From Plectosphaerella cucumerina (taxonomy: Eukaryota; Ascomycota; Sordariomycetes; Glomerellales; Plectosphaerellaceae): a stretch of DNA of 64,000 bases. Below are positions 33,691 to 45,334 of the stretch, one piece after another (position 1 is the first letter of the stretch; every line of letters begins with the position of its first letter). The stretch lies in contig JAGPXD010000001.1 of NCBI GenBank assembly GCA_020746995.1, positions 7,316,001-7,380,000 on the forward strand, in the 5' to 3' direction. The translations under genes and the position numbers were made by a program. The notes under the pieces are model-generated. The model had not been told where the DNA came from, did no database searches, and saw nothing but the letters and a program-made list of their open reading frames with translations.

Positions 33691-33919
33691 AACTCGCATC
33701 CGCCCATCCTGGGACCTGCCTGCATTCATGACTCCGGTGAATCACCAAGAATCCTCGACTTCAACTCGCTGGCCGGATAGAGGTTCATTCTCTCCTGCAC
33801 ATACCAACTACACATACCAGGCACACACATACCAGCCTGTTCACCCGTCTTCACCAACACCACCAACCACTTACACCGCAGCCGGTGGCATCTCGCCCAC
33901 CACCATACCACCACACACA

Positions 33920-34795
33920 ATGCTCTGCCGACGCAAGAGCAGCGAAGAGACAACACAGCAACAGAAGATCAGGGATACCAGGCGGCCAACAATGATTCAC
34001 CTGCGGAAACCCAGCCTCTCCGACTCGGTCTCCAGCGCAGAGTCGACCTCTACTCTCCGCTCCGCCCAGTCCTCCCCCGGCAGGCGGACACCCACTCTCG
34101 ACTTCGATCCCCTCAGCATGCACCCGACCTACTCCCCGCCGCCACCACCAGCCCGCCTCAGCGAGCGGCCCTTCATCCTCTCCCACGACTCGCACGACAG
34201 CGGTGTCGACACGGATGAGGTTCTCGAGCACTACTTCCGCGCCCAGGACGACTGCAAGACCGATTCCATGCTCTCGCCGCCCACAGACTCGCCCACTCCC
34301 ATGGCACATCCTCAGCCTCGCTCTGCTGATGAGGGTGGTGACTACTTCCTCTACAAGCTGCGCCTCGTTGAGCTGCAGGAGCAGCAGAGGCAGGCCGCCA
34401 TCGAGGCCATGACCTCCACCACTACTACTACCACTTCCAGCGCTGCCTGCCAGTCCCGCTGGTCCATGTCGACTGTCGATGTTGAGGAGTCTGCCTTTGA
34501 CTCGGACTCGGATGACGACGAGACCGACGGCACTGACGACACCGACGACACCGACGCCTACGAGTACGACGAGGAGCCCGTCCTTGAGATGGCCGTTCGC
34601 GCCGAGAGGCCCGCGAGGCACGCTGCAAGCTGGCAGAACTTCAGCTACAAGCGCGACTTGGCTCCCGCCTCCCCTCGCCGCCCTCCCATGAAGACCATGG
34701 ACTCGGTTGAGGACTTCATCAAGCGTGGGGGCTGGAAGCGCCGCGGCATCATCTTCCAGGCCGACGACACCCGCGCCGAGAGCAGCATGTTCTAA
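33920..34795 (+). CDS. Disordered acidic protein of unknown function, isolated gene
   Basis: Single exon, 291 residues from the ATG at 33920, or 355 if the in-frame ATG at 33728 is used. The Ser/Pro/Thr composition is extreme. It includes a PPPPPA stretch, a Thr run (TTTTTT) and an Asp-rich block (DSDSDDDETDGTDDTDDTD). A short coiled-coil-like segment (YKLRLVELQEQQRQAAIEAM) lies near the middle. The C-terminus ends in a basic, more ordered block (SVEDFIKRGGWKRRGIIFQ), the part most likely to be conserved. Ser-rich RKPSLSDSVSS and RSAQSSPGRR look like phosphorylation sites. Very long empty flanks suggest a heavily regulated gene. I do not recognise a family. Confidence 0.75.
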   Translation: MLCRRKSSEETTQQQKIRDTRRPTMIHLRKPSLSDSVSSAESTSTLRSAQSSPGRRTPTLDFDPLSMHPTYSPPPPPARLSERPFILSHDSHDSGVDTDEVLEHYFRAQDDCKTDSMLSPPTDSPTPMAHPQPRSADEGGDYFLYKLRLVELQEQQRQAAIEAMTSTTTTTTSSAACQSRWSMSTVDVEESAFDSDSDDDETDGTDDTDDTDAYEYDEEPVLEMAVRAERPARHAASWQNFSYKRDLAPASPRRPPMKTMDSVEDFIKRGGWKRRGIIFQADDTRAESSMF

Positions 34796-37700
34796 GCTCT
34801 CAACCATCACCACATCACCACTTCCTTCTCTCATATCTACTACACCCCTCTCTTACACTTACATCATCTCACCGGAACCGGAGCGACTTGATTTCACACA
34901 CATATCTTACGGAACATAACGGCCTATCTTACGCATACCCCACCAGCCTGGAGTTTTCCTTATTTCTTTTATGTCATGACCGGGATCGGGAACAATACCC
35001 CCTCTGCCTTTTACGGAGTTTTCTCAAGGGTGGCTTTGGGGAGAGCAACCACCTGCCCTGGATTGGGCGGCACCAAAATGGGACGTGGGCAACTGTACTA
35101 CACCACGGGGGTTTGGACATGAGATGTCGCGCGGGGGCCGTACCACGAGTACGTGGCCCACCGTCGCACTCTACTTTTCTTGTAATTAGTTTTACCCTCC
35201 TCTCGATACCCCTTACGAGGGAGCGAGACGAGAGGTGACACACCGCTCTCGACGGGCGGTGTCGAATACCAATCTTGGGCCAGGTTGACCTGGCCCTCTT
35301 CTCACACAATCATCTCATGTTCCCATCGTGTCGACCCCGCATCATCATCGTGAGGCACGCCTAAGATACGTGGTACCTGGAGCTAGCAGGCGACGGCGAG
35401 CCCCACGGCGATCATGGCGAGACAAGATGCTCTTTACCGCCTGTTCGTCTTGGAGTCTCGAAGGGCCTCCCCTCATGCCAAGGGCCGCCCTACTGCACGC
35501 ACCGCACCGCACCGTCGATGGCGTGGTGGGCCGACTTGTATTATGTTTCGCGGGGTTGGACGAGACGAGACACACCGCACGAGAGATAGGGCGCTGCGAC
35601 AGAGACACACGACTGAGACTACTGCACGCGTGCAGTGGGCTCAGGTTGACTTGCAGCAGCAGCAGCAGCACTCGCACGATAGCCGCGAAGGATTGACTGA
35701 TTCGCAGCGATGGCATCCCATCACCCCGCTCGACGACGCCCGACTTACCCCGCCCATCTGGTGTTCCAGCGTCGTTGTGATGGGCCCTGTAACGAAGCCA
35801 ACAATTGTAAACCCCGCCGAGGCTCCCTCAGCCGCAACTTCGACAACTCACCGCCTCCCACGGCTCGGCCGAGACCGAGAGACGGTGGTTTCTCCCCATC
35901 CCCCTGGTGCGCGAGGCTGGCTGGGCTGGGCATTTACTGACTAGTAGCAGCACATCACATCTCGCATCGTCAGGCACCAGGGGCAGCAGCAGCAGCATCA
36001 GTCAGTCAGTCAATCAATCACCTCACGCCCCTCCCCCCTGGACGCAAGACGTTCGGCACTACTGCAAGGCACCGCCCATCTGACCAGCGCCCCGATGGGT
36101 GAAGACGAAAGGGCAAAAAGAAACGACGAGCATCGCTCAGCTGACCAAATATCGACAAAGTCACCCCCCTGTCGGTCCCGGCGGAGCGGAGCTGGGCGTG
36201 ATTGGGATTTTCCTGGGGTGCGTGAGGAAAAGGAACCACGAGCTGGACTCAAGATGGATATTTTCAGCGGTGGGGAGGGCAGGGCGGTCAAATCTCACGA
36301 ACGGACATTCACGATGCGCCGCTCACGATGTTTCTTCGCCGGAGCTCGTCGGTCCCGACGCCTTTCATGGGGGGTCCCCTGATCGCTGACATGGAGATGA
36401 TGCCCGCGATCCCTGGGCGACCGGGGATTCAAGGTTTTGTTCATCGGGACCTTGGTGGCCGCCCCCTGTCAGTCGGAGACCGCGACAGCCGAGGAGATGG
36501 ATTGCCAGATGCGCAATTCACAGGCCGCCCAATTTCCCCATCATCTGTCTTCCCTGCCCTGCTAAGTAACTCGCAGTGCCGCCCTCTTTCCAAATGCTGC
36601 ACTCCCACATCCACCTCCAGTTTAAAGGTGCCACCCCTGCCATGGGTCCTCATCAGCCGAGCATGCCCCCCCCTCGCCCCTCGCCGGCCATGTCCGGGCT
36701 TGGCGAATGCAGGCCTGGTTTTCAGCGTGCCATTGAAGGTCGCTGGCCTGACTGATACCTGGTTACGAGCTGTCGGAGCGGAGCTGGCAAACGACCCGAT
36801 CGGGGATATCCAGGCGAGCGGCGCCGAGGGGCTGCGCAGGGAAGACTGCGTGGCCTTTTTGGCGATGAGCCTCATGAGAGGACGTAACTTTGCGACGATT
36901 ATTCGTAAGCCGTCTCGGAATGAGCCGACACAAGTTGCTAGGCTGCCGGCGGAGGACGGGCGATTACTTGTCCTCGTGGTCTCCACGGCGTGATTTGTCG
37001 GGCACATTTGAAATAACATTACCAACTTTTTACGAAGTGTGACTGTCATGACTCTTGGGTTTGCCCGACGGCTCCCAACGACATCGTGACAAGGCTGGAG
37101 GTGCGTTCCGAGGTGTGCCTTGGTCGGCAACGCAGCAACCGGGCGGCCAAGAATGCTGCAAGGCACAGGCACAGAAGATTGCCAGTGAGGTGCGGCTGGC
37201 GGGCTGGCTACAGGCACACTGCAGGGGCCCTTGGCGGAGACTTCCACTCCTGCATGGATCTGTACGAGGTGCACCACGTGGACCTGGGGCAGCGTCCTCA
37301 TGACGACACGACACCATCACCCTGCGGAGCCGAGCCTTGAGGTGTGTGATATTGCCTCCCTAGCACCTTAGACTCCTTAGTAGAGTGTCTTGGTGCTTTG
37401 CTGGTGGTTGCCCGATGGAAGTCGGCGACCGTGACCTTTCTCCCACACCCGCGGGTCAAACCTGAGCTCAAAAGTCTTGCCAGCCCGAGTGTTCCCTGCC
37501 AGTGTGTCACGGCCCTTGGGCTGGGCTGGGGTTCGGTGGCTTGCGAACGTCAGCCCAAACTGAACAGATCCAAACGGGACGAGGGCTTGCGATGTCAACG
37601 TCGCCAAACCGTCCGACCTGGCGCCGCATCTCGTCTCCAAGGCCGAAGGGGCGTGAAGCGTCGAAGAGAAACCGTAACCCTCCCCTCCCCTCCCCGCCGT

Positions 37701-40700
37701 TGCGGAAGCGAAGAAGCTCCACGTCCCCAAGCTTCAGCTTCGGACGAACTTTGAACTTCGACCGTTCGACAGCCGGCCCACGCAACGGCCGAATAGTTCC
37801 GTCGCACGGGCCCCTCGCTCCTTGGCTCTGGGAGGGCGAATGCCATCCATTGGTCACCCAGCGAGCTGGGCGCAGCTATCGCGATGAATTCCTCCCCCCT
37901 CTTCCCACTTGCGCTACTGCAAGGCACGCCGCCAATCCAGAGTCCTCACCGCTTCCCTCCCCCTCTCTTCACGGCCCCGTGACGATGACATTTTCATAGC
38001 GTACCTTGCGTACCTGGACTTGATGTGGGCAGCTGGGCAGGGGTGGCGCAGATGCGTTCAGAGAGGCATCCGTGCGGTGAACACTCTACGCGCACCCACG
38101 GCTGTCGCGGCGGCCGAAGCCTCGTACTCGCTGGCACAGACCGAGTTGCTGGGTTTCCTTCACGATACGGGTACGGGGGCTATTTCGAGACATGTCCCCA
38201 GTTCGTCCCATGCTCGCACGTCGACCCTCGCCTGAACGACTCACACCTGCTGGACCTGTACCTGAACACACCCGTCTGCCTCAGCTTCTAGCTCATCCTC
38301 CTCCACGGGTCATCCACGCACCACCGTGACCACAGGCGCCTCGCTTCAAGTTCACGAGCCCACCTGGTGGATGAACTCAACTGAACTTGCGGGCCTCACT
38401 GCAGACGCCTCGGCAGGCCACTTTCCGCATCCGGCGCCCCCGTCCGTGCAGGGCCTCCCTTTTCGGGCCCGGTGCCTGACCGCGCCGGTGCAGAACCTGA
38501 AGAGCGTGCAGACGACGTGCAGCAGACGCCGCAAATCAAGGTTCGCCCGCAGATGCGGCAGATGCGGCTCCCCAATCGTGCTCGGCCACCGTTCGTCGCA
38601 CAGCGCTGCCTGTCAGATCCAGCACTCGACGCCCGATCCGAACTTCACATGGCCTGATGCCACAACTTGGTAGTACGACGCTGCTGCATCGTGCCACCCA
38701 GTCCGTAGTGTAGTGACAAGTCCGACAGCCAAGAACATGGTCGGCCTTGACATCGCGCCGAGAACTCATTCACATGTCCCCTCGGTTCCGGGAGCGAAGG
38801 GGCGAAGGGGCGAATTTACCTCCCAGGTCCATCCCGACACGCCGATCCTCAATGCGAAGAGAAAAAAGACCCTGAAAAGAAGGAAAACCCTTTAAATTAC
38901 ACGCGACACGCCCTCTGCGAGCCGTTACAGCGCCGCCCCGCCGAAAACCCAATAACGCCGTGGAGCAGTGCAAATCCTCGACCAGGCCTCCTTGAACGGC
39001 GTTGCGGTATGATATCATGGCATCCTTGGCCACGGGCCGACCAGATGCCCCTAGTTGGTCAGCAACCCGCCTTGCCCGAAGCGGAACGTTTCTTGAGCCA
39101 CGACTTCGCGAATATCACCAGGGCTGGTATAATGCATGGAACAGCTGTCGTCCCAAGTCTTTAGCATGAGGCCCCGGGCGGCTTAATGATATTAAATCTA
39201 TGCTGGTATGTTAGCAGAACGGTTGTTTTAAGCCTGTACCACGGGCCATCGCGTAAATCATACATCATCATGCCGCATCGTTGTTCTCTTGCATGAAGCT
39301 GCCGAAGTTTATCACGGAGCCAATGGGAGCTATGCCACGAGCTTCAAAGCTGGTAAGTTACAGCAAGTTGCGACGTGGCGAAGGCTAAGGGACAACGCCG
39401 TCATCAGCGAGGATACCTTCACGGAGGTGTGTGCACCAAGCAGCACCCAGAAACCTCTGGAGGGGTGGCATGATCAACCCGAGATCTGACATCAAGATGT
39501 CAGAACACACATCTGTCATGTCAGACATCCTTCCCCAGGCGGCCAAACATCGTGAAATAGACACAACTTAGTAGTATGACACGAATAGCCCATCCGCTCT
39601 CCGGGGTTGACTCCTATCACTTGTCAAATACGCTTTAGCTGAGGGCATGGGGCTGTCCCTGCCAAAGTCTTGGAAACTTCATAGTCAGATATCATAGAGT
39701 CTACTTCGGCCTCTCCGAGCATGATGTCGGAAGATGGGGTACGTGAAGACCCCTCTCGGCCAGAGCCCAGACTATCACACTCGACCGTCCACCGGGCATT
39801 CCAAGTTGTGAACCCAGCCGGGACGTCTGTTAACATTTGAAATGCCGATTTGGTCTCCATGTGATGCCACAGACACCAAAAACTGATACACCTTTTCTGT
39901 GAACTCAATCAGAAGCACATTCAAGTTGCGCAACACCTCAAGTATTCCGTGCTCGGTCGGCGACCCATATCTGTGGCCGCTCAATGTCGACTTTCTGACT
40001 GCAATTCAACATTGGTGATGGACGGAAAACAGATAAATGAGAAGTTCAAGTGCTTGCCTCAAGGACAATCACTCGAGATGTCTATTTCTCTGGGCCTCGT
40101 TTACTTAGCCTGGCCTTTCTTTCCACTCCAGCTCCTGGATGATCAGCGAGATCAAGCTGGCCCTCAAGCCAGTTCTCTGACCATCCGGTGGCCAAGCTCT
40201 TGGGACTCCTGCTAGCGATGAGCTTCTTTTGCGACAAGTCTTGCATCATGGCAAGCCTCATACTGCAATCGTCACGTCCCGGAGCACGTCAACGGAAGCC
40301 TGATGTGTGTCGGAACCCTTTCACAAGTCAACATTCAATGTTCGAGCCATCGATGGACCTAAAACGACGGGGATGTAGAGCGAAGCCCTCGATCTGATGC
40401 CAGACGTCCGAACGAATGCCTGGTACGTAGTACGGTCCAAGTACGATGCCATCTGGGACATCCTTGGAACCAGAACAGGGTTGACTTCGAGAGCCAGGCT
40501 CTCTCTGGCTGAGTTGGGGAGTGGCATGCAGCCTGACAAATCTATATCTGCAACGCAAGCCAGAAGGTCATTCCTCTACAATTTCGAGATGGTCAATACT
40601 CCATGGCTCGCCCGAGTCCACGCTGAGACCCTTGGCTTGTTTGACACCCATCGTGGAAACAGACGCTCAACTGATCCCCAAGCTGCACCGGTCACAGTCA

Positions 40701-41118
40701 CGAGGGCACCGATCTCTTGAACGACTGCTGGTGCCACCAGAGACGCCACGTCTATGACGAGGACCATAGTAGACTGCGAATCATGGTCAAACGTGTCAGC
40801 ATGTCAAGATTCCACCCAACTATTTGCTCAAGATAGCATGCTACGGGTCCCAAGCACTGACATTGCCGTCAATACCGGGTTGCATATGCCGAGAGTCGCA
40901 AGAATTTGCGACAATGGCGCCAGGAGAGCTCGAGGGAGACAACCGAGCAAACAGAGTCGTCTCTGAAGTTCAGACTGTCCTTACATCCGTTGACGAGGTA
41001 TCTCATCACAGCGCCGGAGCCTCAACACAGGTCGTTGGCTACACACAACAGAGTCGACGGAGAAGAAAATGGCAAAAAATGATCGTCACATCCTCTGTCG
41101 AGGAGGGTCAGGAATTGA
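34796..41118. other. 6.3-kb gene-free tract
   Basis: No supported gene. The first part is GC-rich with overlapping random ORFs; 38.9-40.9 kb is closer to even base composition and holds only ORFs below about 110 codons. A (GCA)6 repeat is at 35653. No transposon, tRNA or rRNA is seen before the tRNA at 41119. Confidence 0.45.
35653..35670. repeat. (GCA)6 microsatellite
   Basis: Six perfect GCA units in non-coding DNA; a second, shorter GCA run follows near 35982. Confidence 0.9.
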
Positions 41119-41201
41119 GCCCGACGTGGGGGTCGAACCCACAACCTTGAGATGTGATCTCTGTTAAGAGTCTCACGCTCTACCGATTGAGCTAGCCGGG
41201 C
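41119..41201 (-). tRNA. tRNA-Lys (CTT) with 11-nt intron
   Basis: Minus-strand cloverleaf. The acceptor stem GCCCGGC pairs with GTCGGGC (one G-U pair), and U is the discriminator base. The D arm GCTC/GAGC, an anticodon stem TGAGA/TCTCA and a T arm TGTGGGTTCGACCCCCAC-type are all present. The anticodon loop reads CTCTTAA, placing CTT (Lys). Eleven extra bases after position 37 form the nuclear tRNA intron at the canonical site. A T6 run on the same strand about 40 bases downstream (41074-41079) could end Pol III transcription. Confidence 0.93.
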
Positions 41202-41724
41202 GTCCGGCTGATTGTTGAAATGGGGAGTGAATTCTGCGTTTAAGAAGAGTTTGTTGGGATGTGGGCGAATGGTGGGCCGGTGGGCGGGTAAGGGTTGATG
41301 CCGTCGCGGGTCTTGACGTGGTGGGCGCAAGGTGTATGGATGGCGGAGGCGTTGTGGAGTTTTGCGCCGTCGGGGTGACCTTGTCGGGACTGGGGGCGGC
41401 GGCAGGGCGTTCATCTGAGGCAGACTGAAGAATTGACAGCGAATGGCGTGTTGATTCGAGTAAATTGGGTATTTACGTACCTGAGATGTTTGTTTTATTT
41501 GCGAATGAAGGCCGTGTACTGCGACGAGCCTCTTGAAGCCATCTATACGTGGGCAGAATTCAGGATATCAAGCCGCCGTCCTGAATCATCCATTCGGGCT
41601 CAAGAGAGCTGGTCTGTCGCCTCATGGTTCCCCTCCTCCAGAAACCAGGGAAGGTCCTCGACAGTCCTTGGTCACCACATCACGGCGTCACGGCTGCGCT
41701 GTTGATCGAAGCTCCCTCTATTAC
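41202..41724. other. Intergenic region between tRNA-Lys and GT34 gene
   Basis: About 520 bases between the tRNA 5' end and the GT34 stop codon. No coding or RNA signal seen. Confidence 0.4.
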
Positions 41725-42918
41725 TCACGCCGGCGGCGGCTTCACATAGCCCTTTGACACTCGCCATTTCTGCCAGAAATCGGCAATCTCAGCGTCCAGA
41801 CGGCGCTCGGGCATCTCCAGAGCCCAGTCGGTCATGGCCGACTCCGCCTTCTCCAGCCAAGGGGTCATGGCTTCCTCGCGGTCGCCGCGGCCAGCAAAGT
41901 GCACGAGGAAGTCGCCGCGGCGGGCGTGCAGCTCCTCGGCCTTTTGCGCGAGCGAATCCGCGCGCAGGGGGCTGAAGTCTTCGAAAGGTCGCGGGTAGGC
42001 GTTGAACCACCACTGTGGTGTCCAGACGACGTTATCCTTGAACTGCGCCTCCTTGATGAGGATTTCCATAGCGCTCTGCTCGGTGAAGGGCAGGTCGACG
42101 CCGGGGCGGTAGTAGCGCAGGGCGAGAATGCCGGTGAAGAGGTCGATGGCCCAACGGTTGACGCGTAGCAGGAAGATGCCGTTGTTGAGGCCGTTCCAGT
42201 CCTGCGTCGCGAGGAGATGGATGCTGTCAACGGGGTTCCAGGGGCGGAAGTAGTCGCTGCCGTCTGGGTCTGTCGTCGTGGTGCCGTTGGGGCCGAGCCA
42301 GAGGTTGCGCGTGGCGCCGGGGGCTGGCAGGAAGCTGAGCGGCGAGCGGCAGGCGTCGAGGAGGACGGTGTCGCGATCAGCCCAGAAGATCCATTCGAGG
42401 CGCTTGTCCTCGGGTTTGGACATCTCGACGAGCAGCAGTTCGAGGATAAAGGCGGGCTTGTTCCACAAGTCGTCGACAATCTTCGCGCGCAAGACATGCA
42501 GCGGCGTCTGCTGCACCGCGCTCTGCAGCACGTGGCTCCCGAGGGCGCGCTGATAGATGGGCTGGGGATCGCCGAACTGCGCCGTCAACGTTGCGAGGCG
42601 CGCCGGCGGGTCCATGAGCCCAGCCCCATTTTCGCGGCAGAAGACCGTATTGTTCTCCCAGTCGTACAGCGAGTAGTTTCGGAGGGCTGGGAAGCAGTCG
42701 TCGCCGCCGTAGCAGCGCACGTCGGGCACGCTCTTGGGGAATGTCTGGTGGAAGCCCAGGATGAGCCGGCCGGGCGTTGACTGGTGGTAGGCCCAGTAGA
42801 TCTGAGCCAGCACGAAGAGAGGGATGGCCGCGAAGACAGCCTTGAAGACGACCTGCCTGGTCGGCGACATGGCTGGGGTCGCGAACGCCGCGACGTGCGA
42901 GGGGTGCTTGAGGAGCAT
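41725..42918 (-). CDS. GT34-family glycosyltransferase (GMA12/MNN10-like), type II membrane protein
   Basis: Single exon, 397 residues from the ATG at 42918. The frame is open further upstream but only to a TTG codon. One membrane helix (VVFKAVFAAIPLFVLAQIYW, ~23-42) follows a short cytoplasmic tail, as in Golgi glycosyltransferases. The sugar-nucleotide/metal motif is WADRDTVLLDA with Asp181-x-Asp183, preceded by EWIF as in galactosyl transferase GMA12/MNN10 proteins. A later LNNGIFLLRVN segment is also typical. It probably adds an alpha-linked hexose to glycoproteins or wall glycans in the Golgi; the exact acceptor is unknown. Confidence 0.85.
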   Translation of the reverse strand: MLLKHPSHVAAFATPAMSPTRQVVFKAVFAAIPLFVLAQIYWAYHQSTPGRLILGFHQTFPKSVPDVRCYGGDDCFPALRNYSLYDWENNTVFCRENGAGLMDPPARLATLTAQFGDPQPIYQRALGSHVLQSAVQQTPLHVLRAKIVDDLWNKPAFILELLLVEMSKPEDKRLEWIFWADRDTVLLDACRSPLSFLPAPGATRNLWLGPNGTTTTDPDGSDYFRPWNPVDSIHLLATQDWNGLNNGIFLLRVNRWAIDLFTGILALRYYRPGVDLPFTEQSAMEILIKEAQFKDNVVWTPQWWFNAYPRPFEDFSPLRADSLAQKAEELHARRGDFLVHFAGRGDREEAMTPWLEKAESAMTDWALEMPERRLDAEIADFWQKWRVSKGYVKPPPA

Positions 42919-44407
42919 GCTGGGGACGGTTCGCGTCACGTCGTTGTCGTCGTATGATGCTCCATGGTCTGGGGAGAGGTCCAAAGAGAGAAAAGACTTC
43001 CTCGGGGTAGAGGACGGAAGAGGATGGGGCGGGACTCATATACCACCGCAGGCTACGGTAGAGTGTGCCCGTCGAAGGGCTGAGGCGCATGCCTGCATCT
43101 GCTGGTCTACCGGTCGGTCCAGCCCTCGTCCTACCTGGGCCGCGCGACGAGCTATCAATTTGCCCTCTCACTACCGTACCAACAGCGTGCGCCGGCGGGG
43201 AGGTTCTGGCAGGGGATGGACGCCCGGGAGGGTAGGGGTCCAAAGCTTGTGTACCGCTAACCCGCGGTCTGTGGGCACGGTCCAGAGATGGCCTAGGCCC
43301 CCTTTTTCTGTTCAAGTACGAGAGGCGCCAACGGAGTCGAGGGCTCCTTCGGGGTCCGGAAGTCCACCCATCGATGGTGTGTGCTTGCTGTCTGCTGTGC
43401 TGGTGCTGACTTTCCCGCGTTGCGAATGCGGGTGGCCTGGTCACATCATGCAGCGAGGCCCGGCCGACGTCGGATGATTGGGCAGTTGACCATGATGGTG
43501 GGCTGGTCTGCGGGGGGACGATAAATTGCAGGCGTGGGTGAGATTGATGTCGCCGGGAGAATTATCTGTCTTCGACCGTCTCTCTCGTATCCTCGCCAGG
43601 GTGTTGCGAGCAGTGCAGGCCGACGCAGCGAGTTCGTTCGAGCCTGGACCCTGTCAATTTGTCGAGCGCGCTGCCTGCTGCTTGCCGTCTCGACCGAAGC
43701 GGTGCCAAATTCGACTCGACTCGCGAGAATGCCGACGCCGACGTTGAAGCCCCGAGGGTGGTTTGACGGAGTTGCGCTCGGCGGGAGCTGGTGGGTTCAT
43801 GGCACGGAGGCCAGGGTCCGCTTGGGTTGGGAGGGAAGAGGAGATGCAGCGACAAGTCGGAGGAAGCCTTGCGGACGTGAGCCAGGCGGCTAGCTGAAGA
43901 GGTGCAGCTGGAGATGCAGGGTGGTGGTGGCTGCAAGGGATGCGGCCGCCCGAGCTGCGAAGGCGAGGGAGGGAGTTGTTGCCTCGGACTTTCGAGTCGC
44001 ACAAAGGAATTGAGACAGCCTGAGTAGTAAAAGCACCGGACGAGGACGCTTGAAGTTGAAGTTGAATGGTCACAGGCACATGTCTCACCACGTTCCCGAC
44101 TTCATCAGGTACCACTCGGCACTACTACCCAATGTTAGTCAGCAAGCAAATACGTAGCTTCGAGGTCAAGCAAGAACTGCTCGCGATGCGTCCAGTGGCA
44201 GAACTTGATGGATCAAAGAGGGGCACGCCTGAGCCCGCCCCCACCACATGACATGGCGCACACCATCAATCGATCGTGCATCAGCTTCCGAGTGCCGTTT
44301 GTTTCCTCCGAATCAAACCGAAGCGCTCGCCTCAAACACCCAGAGCCTAAGACACCGCTGTGGTACAAGACCGCTCCCGTGTAACTTGGACGCCTCCCGA
44401 ACCCGCA
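42919..44407. promoter_or_regulatory. Divergent intergenic region between GT34 and SDR genes
   Basis: 1.5 kb between two divergent genes. A 355-codon minus-strand ORF overlapping the GT34 5' end is a GC-rich shadow frame. Nothing else identified. Confidence 0.4.
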
Positions 44408-45334
44408 ATGGCATCCAAGGTCATCATCGTCACCGGCGCGAGCCGCGGCCTCGGCCTTGCCATCACCAAGCATCTTCTGGGAAACCCGTCTCACAGTGTC
44501 GTCCTGGCCGCCAGGTCCGGAGAACAGCTCGAGACCCTGAAGACCTCTCACCCCAAGCAGGTTGCCTACCTCGCGGCCGACCTGGGCAAGCAAGAGGTGA
44601 GTGCAAAGACCAGTGTCCGCAACACAGAACCTAGCCTGACTGCTGCATGAAAGACGGCCACGGAGCTTGCGGAACTCGCCGTAAAGACGTTCGGCCGCAT
44701 CGATGGCCTCGTCATCAACCACGGCGTGCTCGACCCCATGTCGCGACTTGAGAATGCGTCCATCGACGAGTGGAAGGAGAATTACAACATCAATGTTTTC
44801 AGCGGACTGGCTCTGGTGGGACTCGTCTCAATTTGCTTCTATTTTTCTGACACTGACTGACACCGTTCAGATCAAGTCTGCGCTCCCCGAACTCAAAAAA
44901 TCCAAGGGCAGCGTCGTCTGGGTATCCTCCGGCGCTGCAACCGGCGCCTACACGGCCTGGGGAGCATACGGCTCCGGCAAGGCAGCCGCCAACCACATCA
45001 TCGCCCACTTGGGTGTTGAGGAGCCGGACATCACGAGCATTGCCGTCGCCCCGGGCCGTGTCGACACGGACATGCAGAAGCTCATCCGCGACAGCGGCAA
45101 GGACTCGATGGCCGAGAAGGACCACGCTTCCTTCGTTGCCGCGCACGCCGACGGACAGCTTGTCCAGCCTGAACAACCGGGCACCGTCATTGCCAACTTT
45201 GTCGCACAACCCGAGACGAGCCTCAGCGGCAAGTTCCTCAAGTACGTCTGCCCCGCCTGGGACACTGGCGTGTCCTCTCACTGACGACTTGCAGCTGGAA
45301 GGGCCCCGAGCTGGCGGGATACCGTGGAGATTGA
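44408..45334 (+). CDS. Short-chain dehydrogenase/reductase, IRC24/YIR035C-like
   Basis: Four exons: 44408-44596, 44654-44815, 44871-45241 and 45295-45334; introns of 57, 55 and 53 nt, all GT-AG. The product is 253 residues. TGASRGLG is at 9-16, INHG takes the place of NAG, and SSGAATGAY...AYGSGK provides Ser, Tyr and Lys. VAPGRVDTDM is the usual substrate-loop segment. The last intron is needed: without it the frame ends in KYVCPAWDTGVSSH, while splicing gives GKFLNWKGPELAGYRGD, the standard tail of this subfamily. Yeast relatives are benzil reductase-like enzymes. The natural substrate is unknown. Confidence 0.9.

Noticed and set aside
36441..37301. 286-codon minus-strand ORF in the gene-free tract
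   Set aside because: No domain, overlaps other long ORFs of similar quality on the plus strand, and codon content looks random for GC-rich DNA.
42377..43444. 355-codon minus-strand ORF upstream of and overlapping GT34
   Set aside because: Arg/Pro/Ala-rich random composition in another frame of the GT34 gene; no domain.
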